A DNA stretch of 64,000 nt from Epichloe hybrida (GCA_019022495.1 JAFEKR010000025.1:558001-622000); one strand, 5' to 3'; shown: positions 33,366-45,893, counted from the stretch's first letter. Numbers and translations are program-made. The notes: generated by a model from the sequence alone, not told the origin.

Positions 33366-35036
33366 TTCGGCCACAGCTTCAGCTCCGCCGAACACTTTAG
33401 ACTCCAGGGCAGCCAGATTGGCAACGATTGCGCCGAAGCGATTGGCTAAAGAGACTCGAAAGGTAGTAATAGGCGAAATATAAGGTTGATGAGACTCTCG
33501 TAGTTGGCTTGGTTGGGCAATCTTGATCGCAGGTGGGAATAGCTCGGCACGGAGGTAAAGCGGCGTTCTTTAGATGCGACGTCTACTCAGCCCTGAGTTG
33601 AGAATTGAAAATTTTGATCGAGGATCGGTCAGGAGTCGCGCGACAATGAACGATGTTGGGAAATCTGGATGAGGCCAGTTGGTTGTAATATTTTCGTGAC
33701 AAGCGCTCCGTTCGCGGCCTCGGAATCCGGCGCAAAAGACAAGGAACCATAAACTACGACAAGGTAGTAAGGGCGGACTAGGAGAAGCCCATGACTGGCC
33801 ATGCATTAAGGGACAAGGCCTATGGAAGGCGGTGTGGGTGCTTGCAACTGACCGGTCCCGTGACTGGTATTGATTTTATAAATTTTTTGGGGTCATTGTG
33901 TTGGAACAAGCTTGATTGATATCAATCGCGCCTCGCAGCCGCAATTACCCGGCAAAAGCTCGGTCCGCGCGGGCGCCCGCGAGGGCCCGCACGTGACCCA
34001 CAATTTGGCCTCTAGATTGGCTAGGATTTATGGGCCCGCAAACACGCTATCCCTTTTGCCCCGAGCATCGATGTTTTCGGACTCTCTTTTCCTTCCCTTC
34101 TTCTATGGCTTAGAATAGATAATCAATAACGATGCTATTCTGCGAGCTCACCCTTTTCCATTGATTCTATAAGTTTTTCCGGGGTCATTGGTTGTGCCTA
34201 ATGCATCTAATTTATAAGTAACAAAAAAACTTACTAGCAATACCTAGCCAGTTTAACGATTAACAACCTAATAATTACCACCGCAGTAATAGGTAAAACC
34301 TGTTATACGAAGGAACAAGCTTCAAGCCACAAATACGGGGGGCTGTAAGTTAGTACATGTATAATTAATTATTGATGCTAGTACAATGGGCGAGGCCCCG
34401 AGCGCTAGAATTAGCCTTGGTTCTCAAGTCTCGGCTTCGAACTCCGTTGACTGAACCTTTTAATCTATGACTTATGGTTGTTGTGAATGCATTGATTTTG
34501 ACAATAGAATAACAAATGGCTCATCGTAGCCAGCTGCCAGCCAGGGAGCATTGCTTAAGAATATAGTTTGTAGTAATTTGCGTTGTGCCGCATGATCTGA
34601 ACAGGTGGGGGAACAAGCTTCATTAACCTCGGCTATCAAACACTCATCGTCGACATATTATCAGTTAATATTCGAAGTCACTGCCACAAGCTTGTCACCA
34701 CTAAATCTCTTATTTCGCTGGCAGACTTAGTGTTAGCATTTTATCAGGAATAATAATCTGTTTGGCAATGGTTAGGAACCCTCATTACTGGTTGCAAGTA
34801 TCATCATGAGCAACACAGATAATTAATTCACATAAACATGCCTCATCAGCGGCGCGATCAGAAATGGCTCACTTTATGCTAATTATTGAATGTCTGGATG
34901 CAGCTTCTGGCAACAGTTGGCTGTGCAATCTGGTGATGCGGTTGTTGACCATCAAATTTACACACGCGGTTCTGGTTTGTTCGATCTCCCCTTTCGTGGT
35001 GACCTAGAAATATCTGCCATCCGCTTGGGTCTGGGC
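33366..35036. other. Intergenic, mitoferrin to ATG9 3' end
   Basis: The 5' part (33,366-33,900) is the mitoferrin leader/promoter. A GC-rich patch at 33,950-34,000 (CGCGCGGGCGCCCGCGAGGG) contrasts with the AT-rich remainder. No gene was recognised. A GGCTTCGAACTCC at 34,431-34,443 faintly resembles a tRNA B box, but no cloverleaf could be drawn. Confidence 0.4.
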
Positions 35037-37647
35037 CTAAACCACGCCCCCTCGACGGCTATGCTGGGCTTGCCGCAGCTGGTGAATAAGTCCCAGTACG
35101 CCGTCCTGTGGTTCTTCTGGATTCGTCGAGCTATTCTCGCGACTAAGGCCACGTCCTGGTGACGTTTCCCATGCAGAGTCGCCCAACAGCCCGCCTTCTT
35201 CCAAGTTATCGTTTTCCTCCTCTACAGGCTTTCGTTTTTTGCTCCCGTGTATAAAGCTTTGTTCGAAATTCAGCGGCTCTCCGTACATCAAATCTCTGGG
35301 ATGATGGGGCCTATATAAACCTCTCGCTCCGAGCAAGGGGCCTGATGGTTGATTGCGTGGGTCCAACAAAATGGATGCCATCGGGGAAAATTGATGGATT
35401 GATGTTGTCACATCTCTGCCAGCTTTTCCTGGCGGAGGGTTGATTGTATGAAATCGGTGTCTCGCCAAATCAGTTTGAGCTATGTTCGAAGTCTGCATAT
35501 CCACAGCGAGAGATGGTGAACTGAGCCCAGGAAAGACTGGTGGTGGGTGGAACTGTCCGCGACTGCCTGGCGGCATTTGTCCTGGAATCCCAGTTTTGGG
35601 GTTAATGACATAATTGTCCAAAAATCCGTAATATGAGGCAGCCATTTTTCCATGCTTGGTCGAATAATAGTCTTCTCTGATGTCACAGTCCCTCTTGGGA
35701 TGAGCGGCTTGTCCTACACCCCTTTTGAAATCGAACACCGCGAAGGAACACACGTAACCAAGCCCATCTACATGAATGGTAAACTCGCGGAAAAAATCTA
35801 TGATTTGCTCCGCACACTTGGGGAGGGAAAAAAACAAAAGCATTGGCGTCGTGATGATGCCTAATACTTCCTCCAGAAAGATGACCACCTTCATCTTGTA
35901 GAGCTCGGAAAATTCCTTCTTCACCTCGAAGCTATGCAACCGTCCCTTCCAGTGGTCAGGCATGAACCGCGTATATTCGATGACATTTCGCAAAGCCAAT
36001 TCAGGATTGAATATAGTGGTATCTTCGGAAACCATCCCCCTTGTCATAGCCCAGATGCCTCCAAAAATACCAAGGTAGAACAAAACGGTTCTGTCATGGG
36101 TGATTTCGAACCCCAGAAACAGTTCAGAGTCGAGAACAGTACAGACAGCAAGCACTGCTGTTATGGCTCCGGACATGAAAGAGATACTTCGGGCAAATTC
36201 TTCAGTCATGCGTTTAGGGAACTGGTCGATATAATGTGTTGCAAAGGGAATCGACATGTACAATCTCTCATGGAAAATGTGGGGCAATTCATTGAATTGC
36301 CTGAACTTCCACTCTGCAAGCGCTGTGTATTTTCGGGTAGCGGCCAACTTCGGATCCTTTTGATATTCCTATATTCGTGTTGGTCAACTTTTTGTTTGTT
36401 AAGTACAAGTCAATTCGCCAGGCGGCTTCTTTAAAGATCACACTCACGTTGTAGTATGTGAAAAAGTACACAATGACAACATATGCCAGAACTATTGGTG
36501 CAAATATAAGATTCAGGAATCCAGCGAAGTACAGGCGTTGCCGCAGCTTCTGGGTCAGCAAAGACCGTCTATCAGCACGCAGGAAGTCCTGTCTCACTTG
36601 ACCAAATTCGTTGAATGCCATATCGAGAATGCAGTAGTGCAAGTACCATTCCATCATTTTTGAGAACAGTTGTTTCCCTTTGATGAATGGTAGCGGCAGC
36701 GAAAGATTCAAGACGTCTTTGTTGATCATAGCGATCAGAAAATTGTCTTTGCGCATCAGGCGATTGGCTATATCATGGGCATCCAGTCTTTCTTTCGATT
36801 GACTTCCAATGAAACGGCGGAGATTCGGCGGAATATTTGTTGCAGTTTTGGGGTTGTCGTCGCGCAACATCATGATTCGTGCAACAATGTCTTGCCACGA
36901 GACTGTCTGCATGTCTTGCTCTGGAATCTCGAGTAAGTGAATAAAGAAGTCCTTGACGTAAACCAGTCGACGTAGTTCGAAGAAGTATTGTACAGACTTC
37001 CATATAAAAAAAAACGAGTACAGCCAGATTCCGAAACTCCATGCAAACGACATTCTTCGCGTGCACTGCTTTATGATGACTTGACTTAAGGATTTGCTCT
37101 CTGGTACCTTGCCATAGTCAACGTATTGAGTGAGAAAGGTCAACAACACTGCCACGAAGAGAGTCTCCCTTTACACTGTCAGCAAACACGTACAGATAGG
37201 CTTGAGGTGTTACACATACAGAAGCCATAATGCATTTGCACAGAGGATACACAACAAACCTCCGCCTTCGTAGTAGTCATATACGTCACGCATAAAGCTG
37301 TCGAGGTTTGAGATGTTGACCCATCTCCAAAGCGCCTTTTCACGGTGTCCACCCGGAACCAGGCTTTTTGTCAAAGACCGAGGTTGTGATAGCCCGCCGG
37401 AACCCTGTTGGCTGTCTCGACGGATCCGATGTTGGGGGTTTGCAGTTTGCCACTGTGCTTTTGCTTGCCCATCAAGCATTTCGCGGTGTGTTGATGAGTA
37501 ATCTCGTGTTACGTGGGGAGACTCATCAGAGGCTTGCACTAATCGCTCGTTTGTTTCCACGAGAAGAGATGCCGGAACGTCGTTTTCGATATCCTCCTCA
37601 TTAACTAGCCACCTAGACGTGCCTTCTGAAATAGGCTTACGTGGCAT
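35037..37647 (-). CDS. ATG9: ATG9, autophagy lipid scramblase
   Basis: Three minus-strand exons, 37,647-37,220, 37,168-36,448 and 36,368-35,037; 826 residues. Introns are 51 and 79 nt and junctions give LWLL-ETLFVAVLLTFL and FTYYN-EYQKDPKLAATRKY. Family blocks in order: RWLVNEEDIENDVPASLLVE, EKALWRWVNISNLDSFMRDVY, the membrane core with DIVARIMMLRDDNP, PNLRRFIGSQ, NYVINPKTGIPG near the end of the conserved region, then a disordered tail with RQAQHSRRG. Atg9 is the only multispanning core autophagy protein; it seeds phagophores and scrambles lipids. The N-terminus (MPRKPISEG) is shorter than usual: the region before RWL is normally about 100 residues. No in-frame upstream exon could be found. 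Confidence 0.94.
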
Positions 37648-38738
37648 TCTCACAACAGCACTTTTAGCTGAACTATAAAGGGTAGTTTGAATATGCCCGG
37701 CAAGTAGCTAGCCTCGAGCAGAATAGCGGAAGTAGTGTGTGTTCTCTTCGACTATGTTCGGGATTTTTGTAGAACAGCTTTTGGCTATCGTCCTAGCTTC
37801 GAGAGTTCCGCGTCTTACTGTGAGATCCTTTCTCAGTCAAAAGCTTGCCTTTGTTGGAAGATAGTCGCCACGATGCAGAATATAAACGTGATGGTCGAAT
37901 AAGTGGACAACTGATTGCATTACGATAATTGCCAGGATGATCGTACCCTTCTCGAAGGTATTTGAACTCATTCGTTGCCCATAATTAGCTGAAGTGACTT
38001 TTATCAGACAGTTTGGTTGTCTAGGGGAGTTTTTTCAGTATTGACCGCTGCCTGACAATGTCATTAATACAAGTTCTTGACGCATGACTGTTGTCGTGGT
38101 GTGGGACAGCATGTCACCGGAGCAGTCAGGTGCCAGCCAAAGCATGACAATGCGCGCCGTGGAGTGCTCCACCAATTCCGCCAGGCTTCAACCGGTATAA
38201 TATCGGCAACTGCTCTCTGACCGCTTGCTTAATATGTCTTAATTATGCCGATGCTTGAATAGCTACGTGCATTATCCGAGACACCAGGCCTCTTACCCAG
38301 ACCTTGGATAGCCCACCTCAGTACCTACTACCTACCTACCTATCTACCATTCACCTAGGTAAGTAAGTTGACACTTATGTGTCCCTGGCACTGAAAGCGT
38401 GTCGCAGACCATCCAATCTTTTGTTTTCGCCGGTCTGTTATTCAGTGCAGCCACGGCTAGTCGAATAAGCACAGTCATCTCTAGCACCCTCACTACAATC
38501 CGCCCCAGACATAACTATCTCTTGTCCCGGTAAGAGTTGAGCTAATTCAATGCGCGGAGCCTAGGTCGAATGTTTGCACATCCAGCACAAGAAAAGTACA
38601 GCACAAGAAAAGTACAGCACAAGAAAAGTACAGCACAAGAAAAGTACAGCACAAGAAAAGTACAGCACAAGAAAAGTACAGCACAAGGGGATACATACAG
38701 AGACTGCTCAACGTAGGCTATCGATAGTCATAACCAGA
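37648..38738. promoter_or_regulatory. Divergent promoter region, ATG9 / COG6
   Basis: A 1.1-kb gap containing a short TACC-rich stretch (38,321-38,350) and the 16-bp minisatellite described separately. No binding site for a known regulator was assigned. Confidence 0.4.
38585..38687 (+). repeat. 16-bp minisatellite in the COG6 leader
   Basis: Six perfect head-to-tail copies of GCACAAGAAAAGTACA (38,585-38,680) plus a 7-base partial copy. It ends 51 nt before the COG6 start codon. Since 16 is not a multiple of 3, the array reads open in a 48-nt cycle, which falsely extends the COG6 frame upstream. Confidence 0.97.
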
Positions 38739-40824
38739 ATGGAGGTACTCAGTTACGAGCCTCCAGATGCTAGTAGCCACAAAACAAGGGGTCCGTCTAA
38801 GAAATCGAGTTCTCTTTCATCAAAAGTTACATCAGTGCTTTCGACGTCCTTTTCCGACCCAGAGTTTCGTGAAGCTCTCTCACTGTTCGACCAGCGGAAT
38901 TTATTAAACAATGCAAAGACCAGACGACAAATTCGCCTCGAACTCCAAAGAGGTGTCATGGAATGCAACGGGTTGGTGATTGACCATTTCGGCCGCGTTG
39001 CTGAGGTTCGTATATCCTACACCAGCACTTGAGCTATTGAGAAAGAATTAACACCAGAGCTAGCAATTGAATCATGTCAAGACTGTCCTTGGCAAATTAA
39101 ACACAAAATATGAAGGCATGAAGCCACAGGTTGTAATGGCTCAAGACAAAACTTCATCGACCGTGCACGAAACCACGTCCCTTTTGAAGAAGCGAGAGCT
39201 TCTTCGCAACAGGCAGAGCATCCTAGTGGCTTTCAAAGACAATTTCATTATGACTGACGCCGAGATCGTTTCTTTAACGTCAACAGCTGAGCCGCTTGAC
39301 AATCGGTTCTTCACCGCACTGTGCAAAGCGAAAAGTATCATAAAAAGTTGCGAGGTACTCCTTGGTCTCGAAAACCAGACATTCGGGCTGGACTTGATGG
39401 AACAGACATCCAAGAACCTCAATATGGGTTTTCAAAAGCTGTACAATTGGACACAACGGGAGTTTAAGACTTTGAATATTGAGAATCCGCAGATGAGCTC
39501 GTCGATAAGGCAAGCTCTACGAGTTTTGGCGGAGCGACCATCGCTTTTTCAAAGCTGTCTTGATTTGTTCTCCGAAGCTAGAGAGCGTATACTGTCGGAA
39601 GCGTTTCACGTCGCTCTGACGGGAATATCATCCTTCGGGGATGTTGATGACACAGTCAAACCGATTGACCTTATAGCCCATGACACGTTGCGCTATGTAG
39701 GAGATATGCTGGCCTGGGTGCACACAGCAGCGGTCAGCGAGCGTGAGGCATTGGAAATTCTTTTTATTGCAGAAGGCGAAGAGCTTGTAAAAGGGCTAAG
39801 ATCTGGCAGAGATACTGAGGTTTGGCGGCTTGCAACGGATGACGGCGGTCTCGAAAGCGAGTTCAACGCCCTCAAAGCACTTGGTGATCTCGTTGATAAG
39901 GATGTGTCTGGCACGGCAAGGCTACTGCGGCAGCGCGTTGAACAGATTATCCAAAGCAACGAAGAAATCGTTCCAGCTTACAAGATAGCTACCCTTCTGA
40001 GCTTCTATCGAATCACATTCGATAGACTGCTCGGCTCGTCAACGAACCTACTAGGGTGTGTACAGAATTTGGAGGCAGGAGCTTTACGTCAATTCCGCTC
40101 GTTAATTAAGGATAGTATTGTTTCTGTGCAAATCGAATCACAGAACGTTCCTGCGGATCTGACGCCTCCAAGGTTTTTTGTTGACGCTCTGGAATAGCTC
40201 AGGGCTATCATGCAGACGTATGACTCGTCTCTGTCACCGCCCGAAAATAGAGAATCCGATTTCGATGTGGTGTTGTCAGATGCTTTCGAGCCGTTTTTGT
40301 CTGCATGTGAAAACATGGCTAGAGTATTGACCCCTTTGGAAGGCTCCATCTTCGCCATCAACTTCAATGCACTGGCCGAAAAATGTCTTGATGCATTTGA
40401 CTTTACGAAAAAGCGAGCAGACCGACTTCGACAAAGGGTCAAAGCCGAGGTAGGAAAGGTTGTCAAGAGCCAGTATGAGTTCTTCCACCTGGAGTCCGGT
40501 CTGGAGCCGGCACTCATCAAGAGAATCGATGGCATAACTACAGTCAAAACGGATGCCAGCAGACATGCCCTCAGCGCAGCGAGTCAGCGACTTGATGAAT
40601 TTCTCCCTTCTGCCTTAATAGATGCCAACGATAGAATAAGATACATACAGGATGCACTGTTGGCCCGCCGAATAACTGAGGAAGCAGCAGACATGTTTTG
40701 CAGAGATTTCGAGACATTGGAACGCGAACTGCGTAAAGAGGAGACTAACAGCACTCTTCATCAGGAACGTTTACAATCAGTGTTTCCCAGAACCTCAGCT
40801 GATATTCGAGTTCTGCTTTCTTGA
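38739..40824 (+). CDS. COG6: COG6, conserved oligomeric Golgi subunit, with in-frame TAG
   Basis: Exons 38,739-39,005 and 39,064-40,824; 675 codons before the final stop, counting the internal stop. Family blocks: SSKVTSVLSTSFSDPEFREAL, GRVAE-QLNHVKTVLGKLN at the junction, LTSTAEPLDNRFF, CEVLLGLENQTFGLDLMEQ, NWTQREFKTLNIENPQ, RQALRVLAERPSLFQSCLD, then after the stop LRAIMQTYDSSLSPP and FNALAEKCLDAFDFTKKRAD up to DIRVLLS. The codon at 40,195-40,197 is TAG where relatives normally have Gln (context ALE-stop-LRAIM). The frame continues open for 208 codons with intact family sequence, so this is a single nonsense change, an assembly error, or readthrough. No intron of normal size can remove it. 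Cog6 belongs to lobe B of the COG tether for retrograde Golgi traffic. Confidence 0.9.
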
Positions 40825-41514
40825 AATAGGGCAGTTCCGTAAATGGGTCGATGTACTCGGCATTCATTCGTCATATAATTCATTGCAGGATCATTAATAT
40901 ATTACGGTGCAGCCCACGGGGCCTCGCGGATGTCAGCGCGCATTGTACGGGATATATCCTAATCCAATTGCGCTATAGCAAAAGAATACGTATTAACTAA
41001 GTCGTTGTGTACTTGCGTAATCAACACCTACATTGCTAGGTATAGGCAAAGCCTAGATTATCCCATAGCTCCTTTCCCTAGGTGACCTACTAATACCGCG
41101 CGCCCTCTAGGGACCTCGCGTCTTTATAGGCCTAGGAAGAACCGTTACTGCCTTACTTCATTATGATATGCAGCGCTAGCTTAAATCTATAACCTTATAT
41201 AGCTTGTTCAAATGTTATAGTGTAGCTCATATGGCTTAAGGTTTATTTATGCTTTGAAGGTAGAATAGAATTATACGAGCCATTTATCCTATATACTAAT
41301 AAGTCATTTCCAATCTGGCCGATTATTTAATCTGATTTATCTCAATTCCATAGAGATAAATTTAGTATCGCGACGATCGCTGCTTTCAAGTTTACAAGAC
41401 CCTTATGGCTGCCCGAATTTATCGGCATTATAGGCGCAGGGAAAGCTTGGTATTTGCCTAGGCTAACTATTATCCACTTCTGTTTTTTTTCTATCTAACT
41501 AATAATTTAATAAT
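40825..41514. other. Transition from gene space to AT-rich repeat block
   Basis: It contains the COG6 3' end and then rapidly becomes AT-rich with frequent TA, CTAG and TTAG words. There is no open frame. It may hold unrecognised, heavily mutated repeat fragments. Confidence 0.4.
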
Positions 41515-41630
41515 AATCTAATTAATGATCTGATTAACGATCTAATTAATAATCTAATTGATAATCTAATTGATGATTTAATTGATGATTTAACTAACGA
41601 TTTAACTGACGATTTGACTAACGATTTGAT
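41515..41630 (+). repeat. 12-bp degenerate tandem repeat
   Basis: About nine to ten units of a GATTTAACTAAC-like 12-mer (GATCTGATTAAC, GATCTAATTAAT, AATCTAATTGAT twice, GATTTAATTGAT, GATTTAACTAAC, GATTTAACTGAC, GATTTGACTAAC). Units differ mainly by C/T and G/A transitions. It abuts the first Copia-A LTR. Confidence 0.85.
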
Positions 41631-41921
41631 TGTTAGTATCACAGGGTATTGAATTCAATGCAATAAGGTTATGAGCCCGAAGAATAGTATTATCATTGAT
41701 TATCTATTCTAGGCTACGTTATGTATTCTTATAGAAAGAGAAGTTAAAAAGCTAGAATTTATAATAATAGAAGAGAAAGGGGGCCGCGCGTTTATAGCCT
41801 TACATTTCCTAGCTAATTAATAGGCTAGGTTACGGGTTATATATAAGGACTGCGCGTGGCCTAAGCTTTTGCTAGGTAATTACGGCTGTGACGCGTGATT
41901 AATATCACCTTTATTCTAACA
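41631..41921 (-). repeat. Copia-A LTR, copy 1 (3' LTR on the minus strand)
   Basis: It begins TGTTAGTATCACAGGG and ends ATTCTAACA, 291 bp. It is homologous to 45,894-46,200 and to 63,832 onward. On its right is AAAAGAGAGAGG when read on the minus strand, a plausible polypurine tract, so this is the downstream LTR of a minus-strand element. Confidence 0.8.
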
Positions 41922-44900
41922 CTAGAACCTCTCTCTTTTAATATAATTATTAATGCGTAATATTAATTATAAAAATAAAAAAGAAAGGTAAATTAATAAT
42001 TTAATTAATAAGGGATATAAGGAAAAGAACTTATAGCCTATCTTAGTATATAGTAGCTAATAAAAAGGAAATAATAATCTTACTTAGCCTATAAGCCTAT
42101 ATAAGGATAAGTAAATCCCTTCTAAATCCTTTCTTTTCCTTAAAATAACATATATCCCATGCTATAGCGTATATATAATGTCTTCCCCTTTCTAATATAA
42201 TACCTTCCTTCTCTTATGTACTACTACTAATTTCTATGGTTTACTAGGAGGGCCTAGTAGGCTAGTGTAGCTATAGCCACTAGGGATATTAACTATAAGG
42301 GCGTAAATTCCTTATGTATTACTATCTTATCCCTATAGCTACTCTCCTAGAGAATTACCTTTTCTCTTACTATGTATATATTATATATAAGTAACTTATC
42401 CCTTTATCTAGATAGTTATCTAGTCAGTTAAGATAAAGCTCTTAAGGGCCTTATTAGGTAATGCCTTTATAAAGGTATTAGCTAGGTTATTCTCCTTATT
42501 AATCTATTAGATCTTATAGAGTTCTTAGTATTTATATAATTATTAAAGAGCTATAATATTAATTATTAGGTATTTCTCTTTTATTATACTAAGCTTAATA
42601 AGGCACTTATATAAGGAGTATAAGTCTATATATATAATAACTAGGATTTTTAGGAGCTTTAGTTATTTAGTAACTAGGTTTAGGGTTATTATAATTATAT
42701 AAGCTATATTAACACTAGCTACTATACTATAAACCTCTAAGGTAAGCATGCTTTATGTAACTCTTTTACTCTTTATTTAGCTAAAGTATATAATATTACC
42801 TTTAATAGTGAATTTACTATTAGTATAGTCCTTATTAGCTAGGATAAGTATATATCCTAGTTATAAAGATAGGTCCTAGTTATTAGTAAATAATTTATTT
42901 ATAAAGGTAAAGAGCTTTGCCTTCTTAAGGTTAATTAGGATAAATATTAGGCCTTTTTCTAAGTAGTCTATCTATTACTTTAGGTAGTGATTAAGGGCTT
43001 TTATATTCTCTAGGGTTAGCTCTTAGTGCTATATAGTAATAGATAGATTAAAGCAAGCCTTTAGTTAGCATATTAAGGTAATATAAGTGCCTTAGGCCCT
43101 TTACTTAATATACTTACGCTTTAAATTAATTATTAGAACTAATTCTAACTTATTACTTTATCCCTTCTACTATATCTTAATAGTATTATTCTCTAGTGTA
43201 ACAATACCTTTATTAAACATAAGGGGATTATCCTAGGTTAGGAATTACTTTAGCTTTATATTAAAGCCTATAGTAACTAGTTAAGTCTTTTCCTTCTTAG
43301 AGAACTTCTTATCTAATAGGCTAAGGGTATTATTAGTTTATATTCTAATGTATATAAAGTTAGGGCTTTTCTTTATAGTTATAAGTAAGTAAGAATTATA
43401 TATAAAGGTTTCTATCTAGAGGTTCTCTTTATAATACTTATAATATATAACCTACTAATACATTCTAGCCTCTATAAGTCCGTAAAGGGGCTTTATAACC
43501 CTGAAAATTATACTAGGTAGGTAAAGGTGCTATATTTAAATTAGTAAGTATACTAGGATTAGCTGCTCTAGAAATATATAGGCCTGTATATATGCCTAAT
43601 AGATATTATATAGCTAGATAAGGAATTTCCTTAATCTTACTAATAAGGCTATTACAAGAATAAGATATTAGCTTACTTATTAAATTATTAGGGCTTATAT
43701 AAGGATAGCCTATTTCCCTTTATTCTCACATCCTTAGATTATAAGGCGTGACTTTTTATAGGGTTTTATTATCTTACCTTTAATCTTATTTATAATTTAG
43801 GAATTAAAGATTTAAATCCTACTATACTTCTCCTTATTAAATATAATAAATTTAAATATACCTTACTTAATTAGGGCATTAATTTCTACTTTTATTAACT
43901 ATTTAAAAGGTTTACCTAGGGTTCTAATAACTCCTTCCTTACGTAGCTTAATAGTAAGAGCTAAGTTACTATATTCTTTTACTAATAGGAAGGTATTAGT
44001 CTCTTAAGGTATTATAGAAAGGTTCTTTTAGGGCCTTCTATACCTACGCTTTAGTAGTATTACTAGCACTATATTTTTATCTTAGGCTTCTTACTTTTCC
44101 TTCTTTTTCTCCTCCCTAGGCTTTACTATTTTCTTTATACTAGGATTATTATAGTAAGGCTTAATAAAGGTTAACCTAAAGGTCTTTAGGCCCCTAGGTA
44201 TATTAAGTATATAACTCTCTCTAGTTATTACTAGTAGCTTATATAGGCTTACCTATCCCTTACTTTCTTACTAGACTTAGACTTTTAATCTAAGTAGTAA
44301 GTTAACTATCTTTAAGGTATTTAATCTATTATATTTAGTAAAGGCCTTATTAACCTTCCTAATAGTATAGAGCCTCTTAATCTCTTTAGTAGCCTTCTAT
44401 ACTATAATTATACACTATGTAATATTAGGTAATAGTAAGGATTTATTTATTATATATAAGTAAGCTCTAAAGATAAGGAGGGTTAGGATAAGGCTATTAA
44501 GGCCTATAGTATTATTTAGGGCCTTAATTACTATTTATAAGGTAGTAAGTTTAGGTGTTATAGGATATTCACGCCTAATTATATTATAGGCCCTTTAGAG
44601 TAGCTTATAATACCTTTTAACCTTCCTAATACTATAGTATGCCTTAATAAGGACTTCCTTAATTAAAATTAATATTAAAGCTATAAATTATCTAAATTTA
44701 TTACTATAGAAGTTTGTTCTAGTATTTATAGTAATAAAATCCAGAGGGCCTAGATAAGTATTAATCTAGTATCTTTAGAGGGCTTCCTAGGTTATTTTTA
44801 TAGAGATATCTTGAAGGAATTTTACTATATTAAACGCTATAGCTATATTTATAGCGTAGAGTGTAAGGTAGTTACTATTTAAGTAGAAAATATTTACTAT

Positions 44901-45893
44901 TACTTTATAGTTAAAGCTATACTTATCCTTAAGGGTAAATTTAAAGTAATTAGGGCTATTTATATATATCTAGTATTAGTAGTAAAGTCTTATTAGCTTC
45001 TTAATAGCTTTAATATTAATATTATGCCTTAATTTACAAAGAACCTTGTGTAGTTATTAGATTAATAAATGCCTAAAGTAATAATATAATTACTATAATT
45101 TACCTTCTATAAGATAGCTCTAAGTAACTGCTTTCTCTTTTTATATAAGTAGTATCTAAGCGTGCCTTTATTTGCGTATAATAAGGACTTTAATATTTCC
45201 TTATTATAGTGTATTTTTAGAGATATTAAAATTAATTTATAGGCAGTCTATATTATTAAGGGATAAGAGGAATAGAGTGTTTATTAGTATAACCTAAAAG
45301 AGAATATCTTTAAAAGGTATAAGTATATTAGCTACTCTAAGCGTAATAATTAGTTCTCTTACGCTAAATCTAACTAATGCCTTCTTTACTATTAATTTAT
45401 TAAGCTATAGTTTAGGTATTTAATATTATAAAGCAAGGAATTAAGGATACCTTGCTATAGAGAACTTCGCGGCGCCTATATTAGGTATAATCCCTTAAAA
45501 CATTACATAAGAATAGTAATCTTCTAGTATAAATATTACTAGAGCTTTGCTTAAGAGTTCTTGCTAAAAGGGGTCTTCTTTGCTTAGACTATAATAAGCT
45601 ACTTAGCTTATTAGGAATTAAACTATTCTTTTGCTATTAAGTTACGTTTTATGATTAAAGAAGCTTATAGGTACTAGCCTATTTATACTATTAGGGCTAT
45701 TATTAAATCTAATACTCTTTATATACTAAGTGATTTTATTATTAATAAGGGATTAAGGTTTGTGTTCCCCTTTATACTATATGAGGAATGAATTATATAA
45801 GTTATTAGCTAGATTCGTAAGGTAGTGGTTCTTAAAGCGTTAATATGGCCTCTTATAGTTTTCTTCTAGGTGCTTTAATAACTAGTATCCTTC
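41922..45893 (-). mobile_element. Copia-A copy 1 internal region (RIP-degraded Ty1/Copia)
   Basis: Read on the minus strand, broken frames give recognisable Copia polymerase pieces: a KPLYGL-EA block near 43,463-43,497, a TNNTLSLLDKKF block near 43,310-43,340 where the active-site pair is Asn-Asn, and an RNase H segment with IDSYSLYKCL and NPANTFTKALPNKAL near 42,430-42,640. The order RNase H then RT from left to right fits minus orientation. Stops are everywhere. The region ends abruptly at 45,893, where a second Copia-A LTR begins; the homologous copy continues about 2.2 kb further (61,613-63,831), so copy 1 is interrupted or truncated in its gag-side part. Confidence 0.82.

Noticed and set aside
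33912..34118. 68-codon open frame over a GC-rich patch
   Set aside because: It begins at TTG, not ATG, and has no family resemblance; probably a by-product of local GC content.
34421..34450. tRNA B-box-like GGCTTCGAACTCC
   Set aside because: One mismatch to the B-box core, no A box at a suitable distance and no foldable cloverleaf.
38574..38738. Extension of COG6 upstream through the minisatellite
   Set aside because: There is no ATG in that frame before 38,739, and the openness results from the 16-bp repeat.
40160..40200. A tiny intron removing the COG6 TAG (GTTTTTTG to TAG at 40,173-40,197)
   Set aside because: It would be only 25 nt, below known spliceosomal minimum sizes in fungi, and would delete a conserved coding block.
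24279..40824. A functional endomembrane gene cluster (VAC14, ATG9, COG6)
   Set aside because: These are unrelated complexes separated by mitochondrial and ER genes; proximity looks coincidental.
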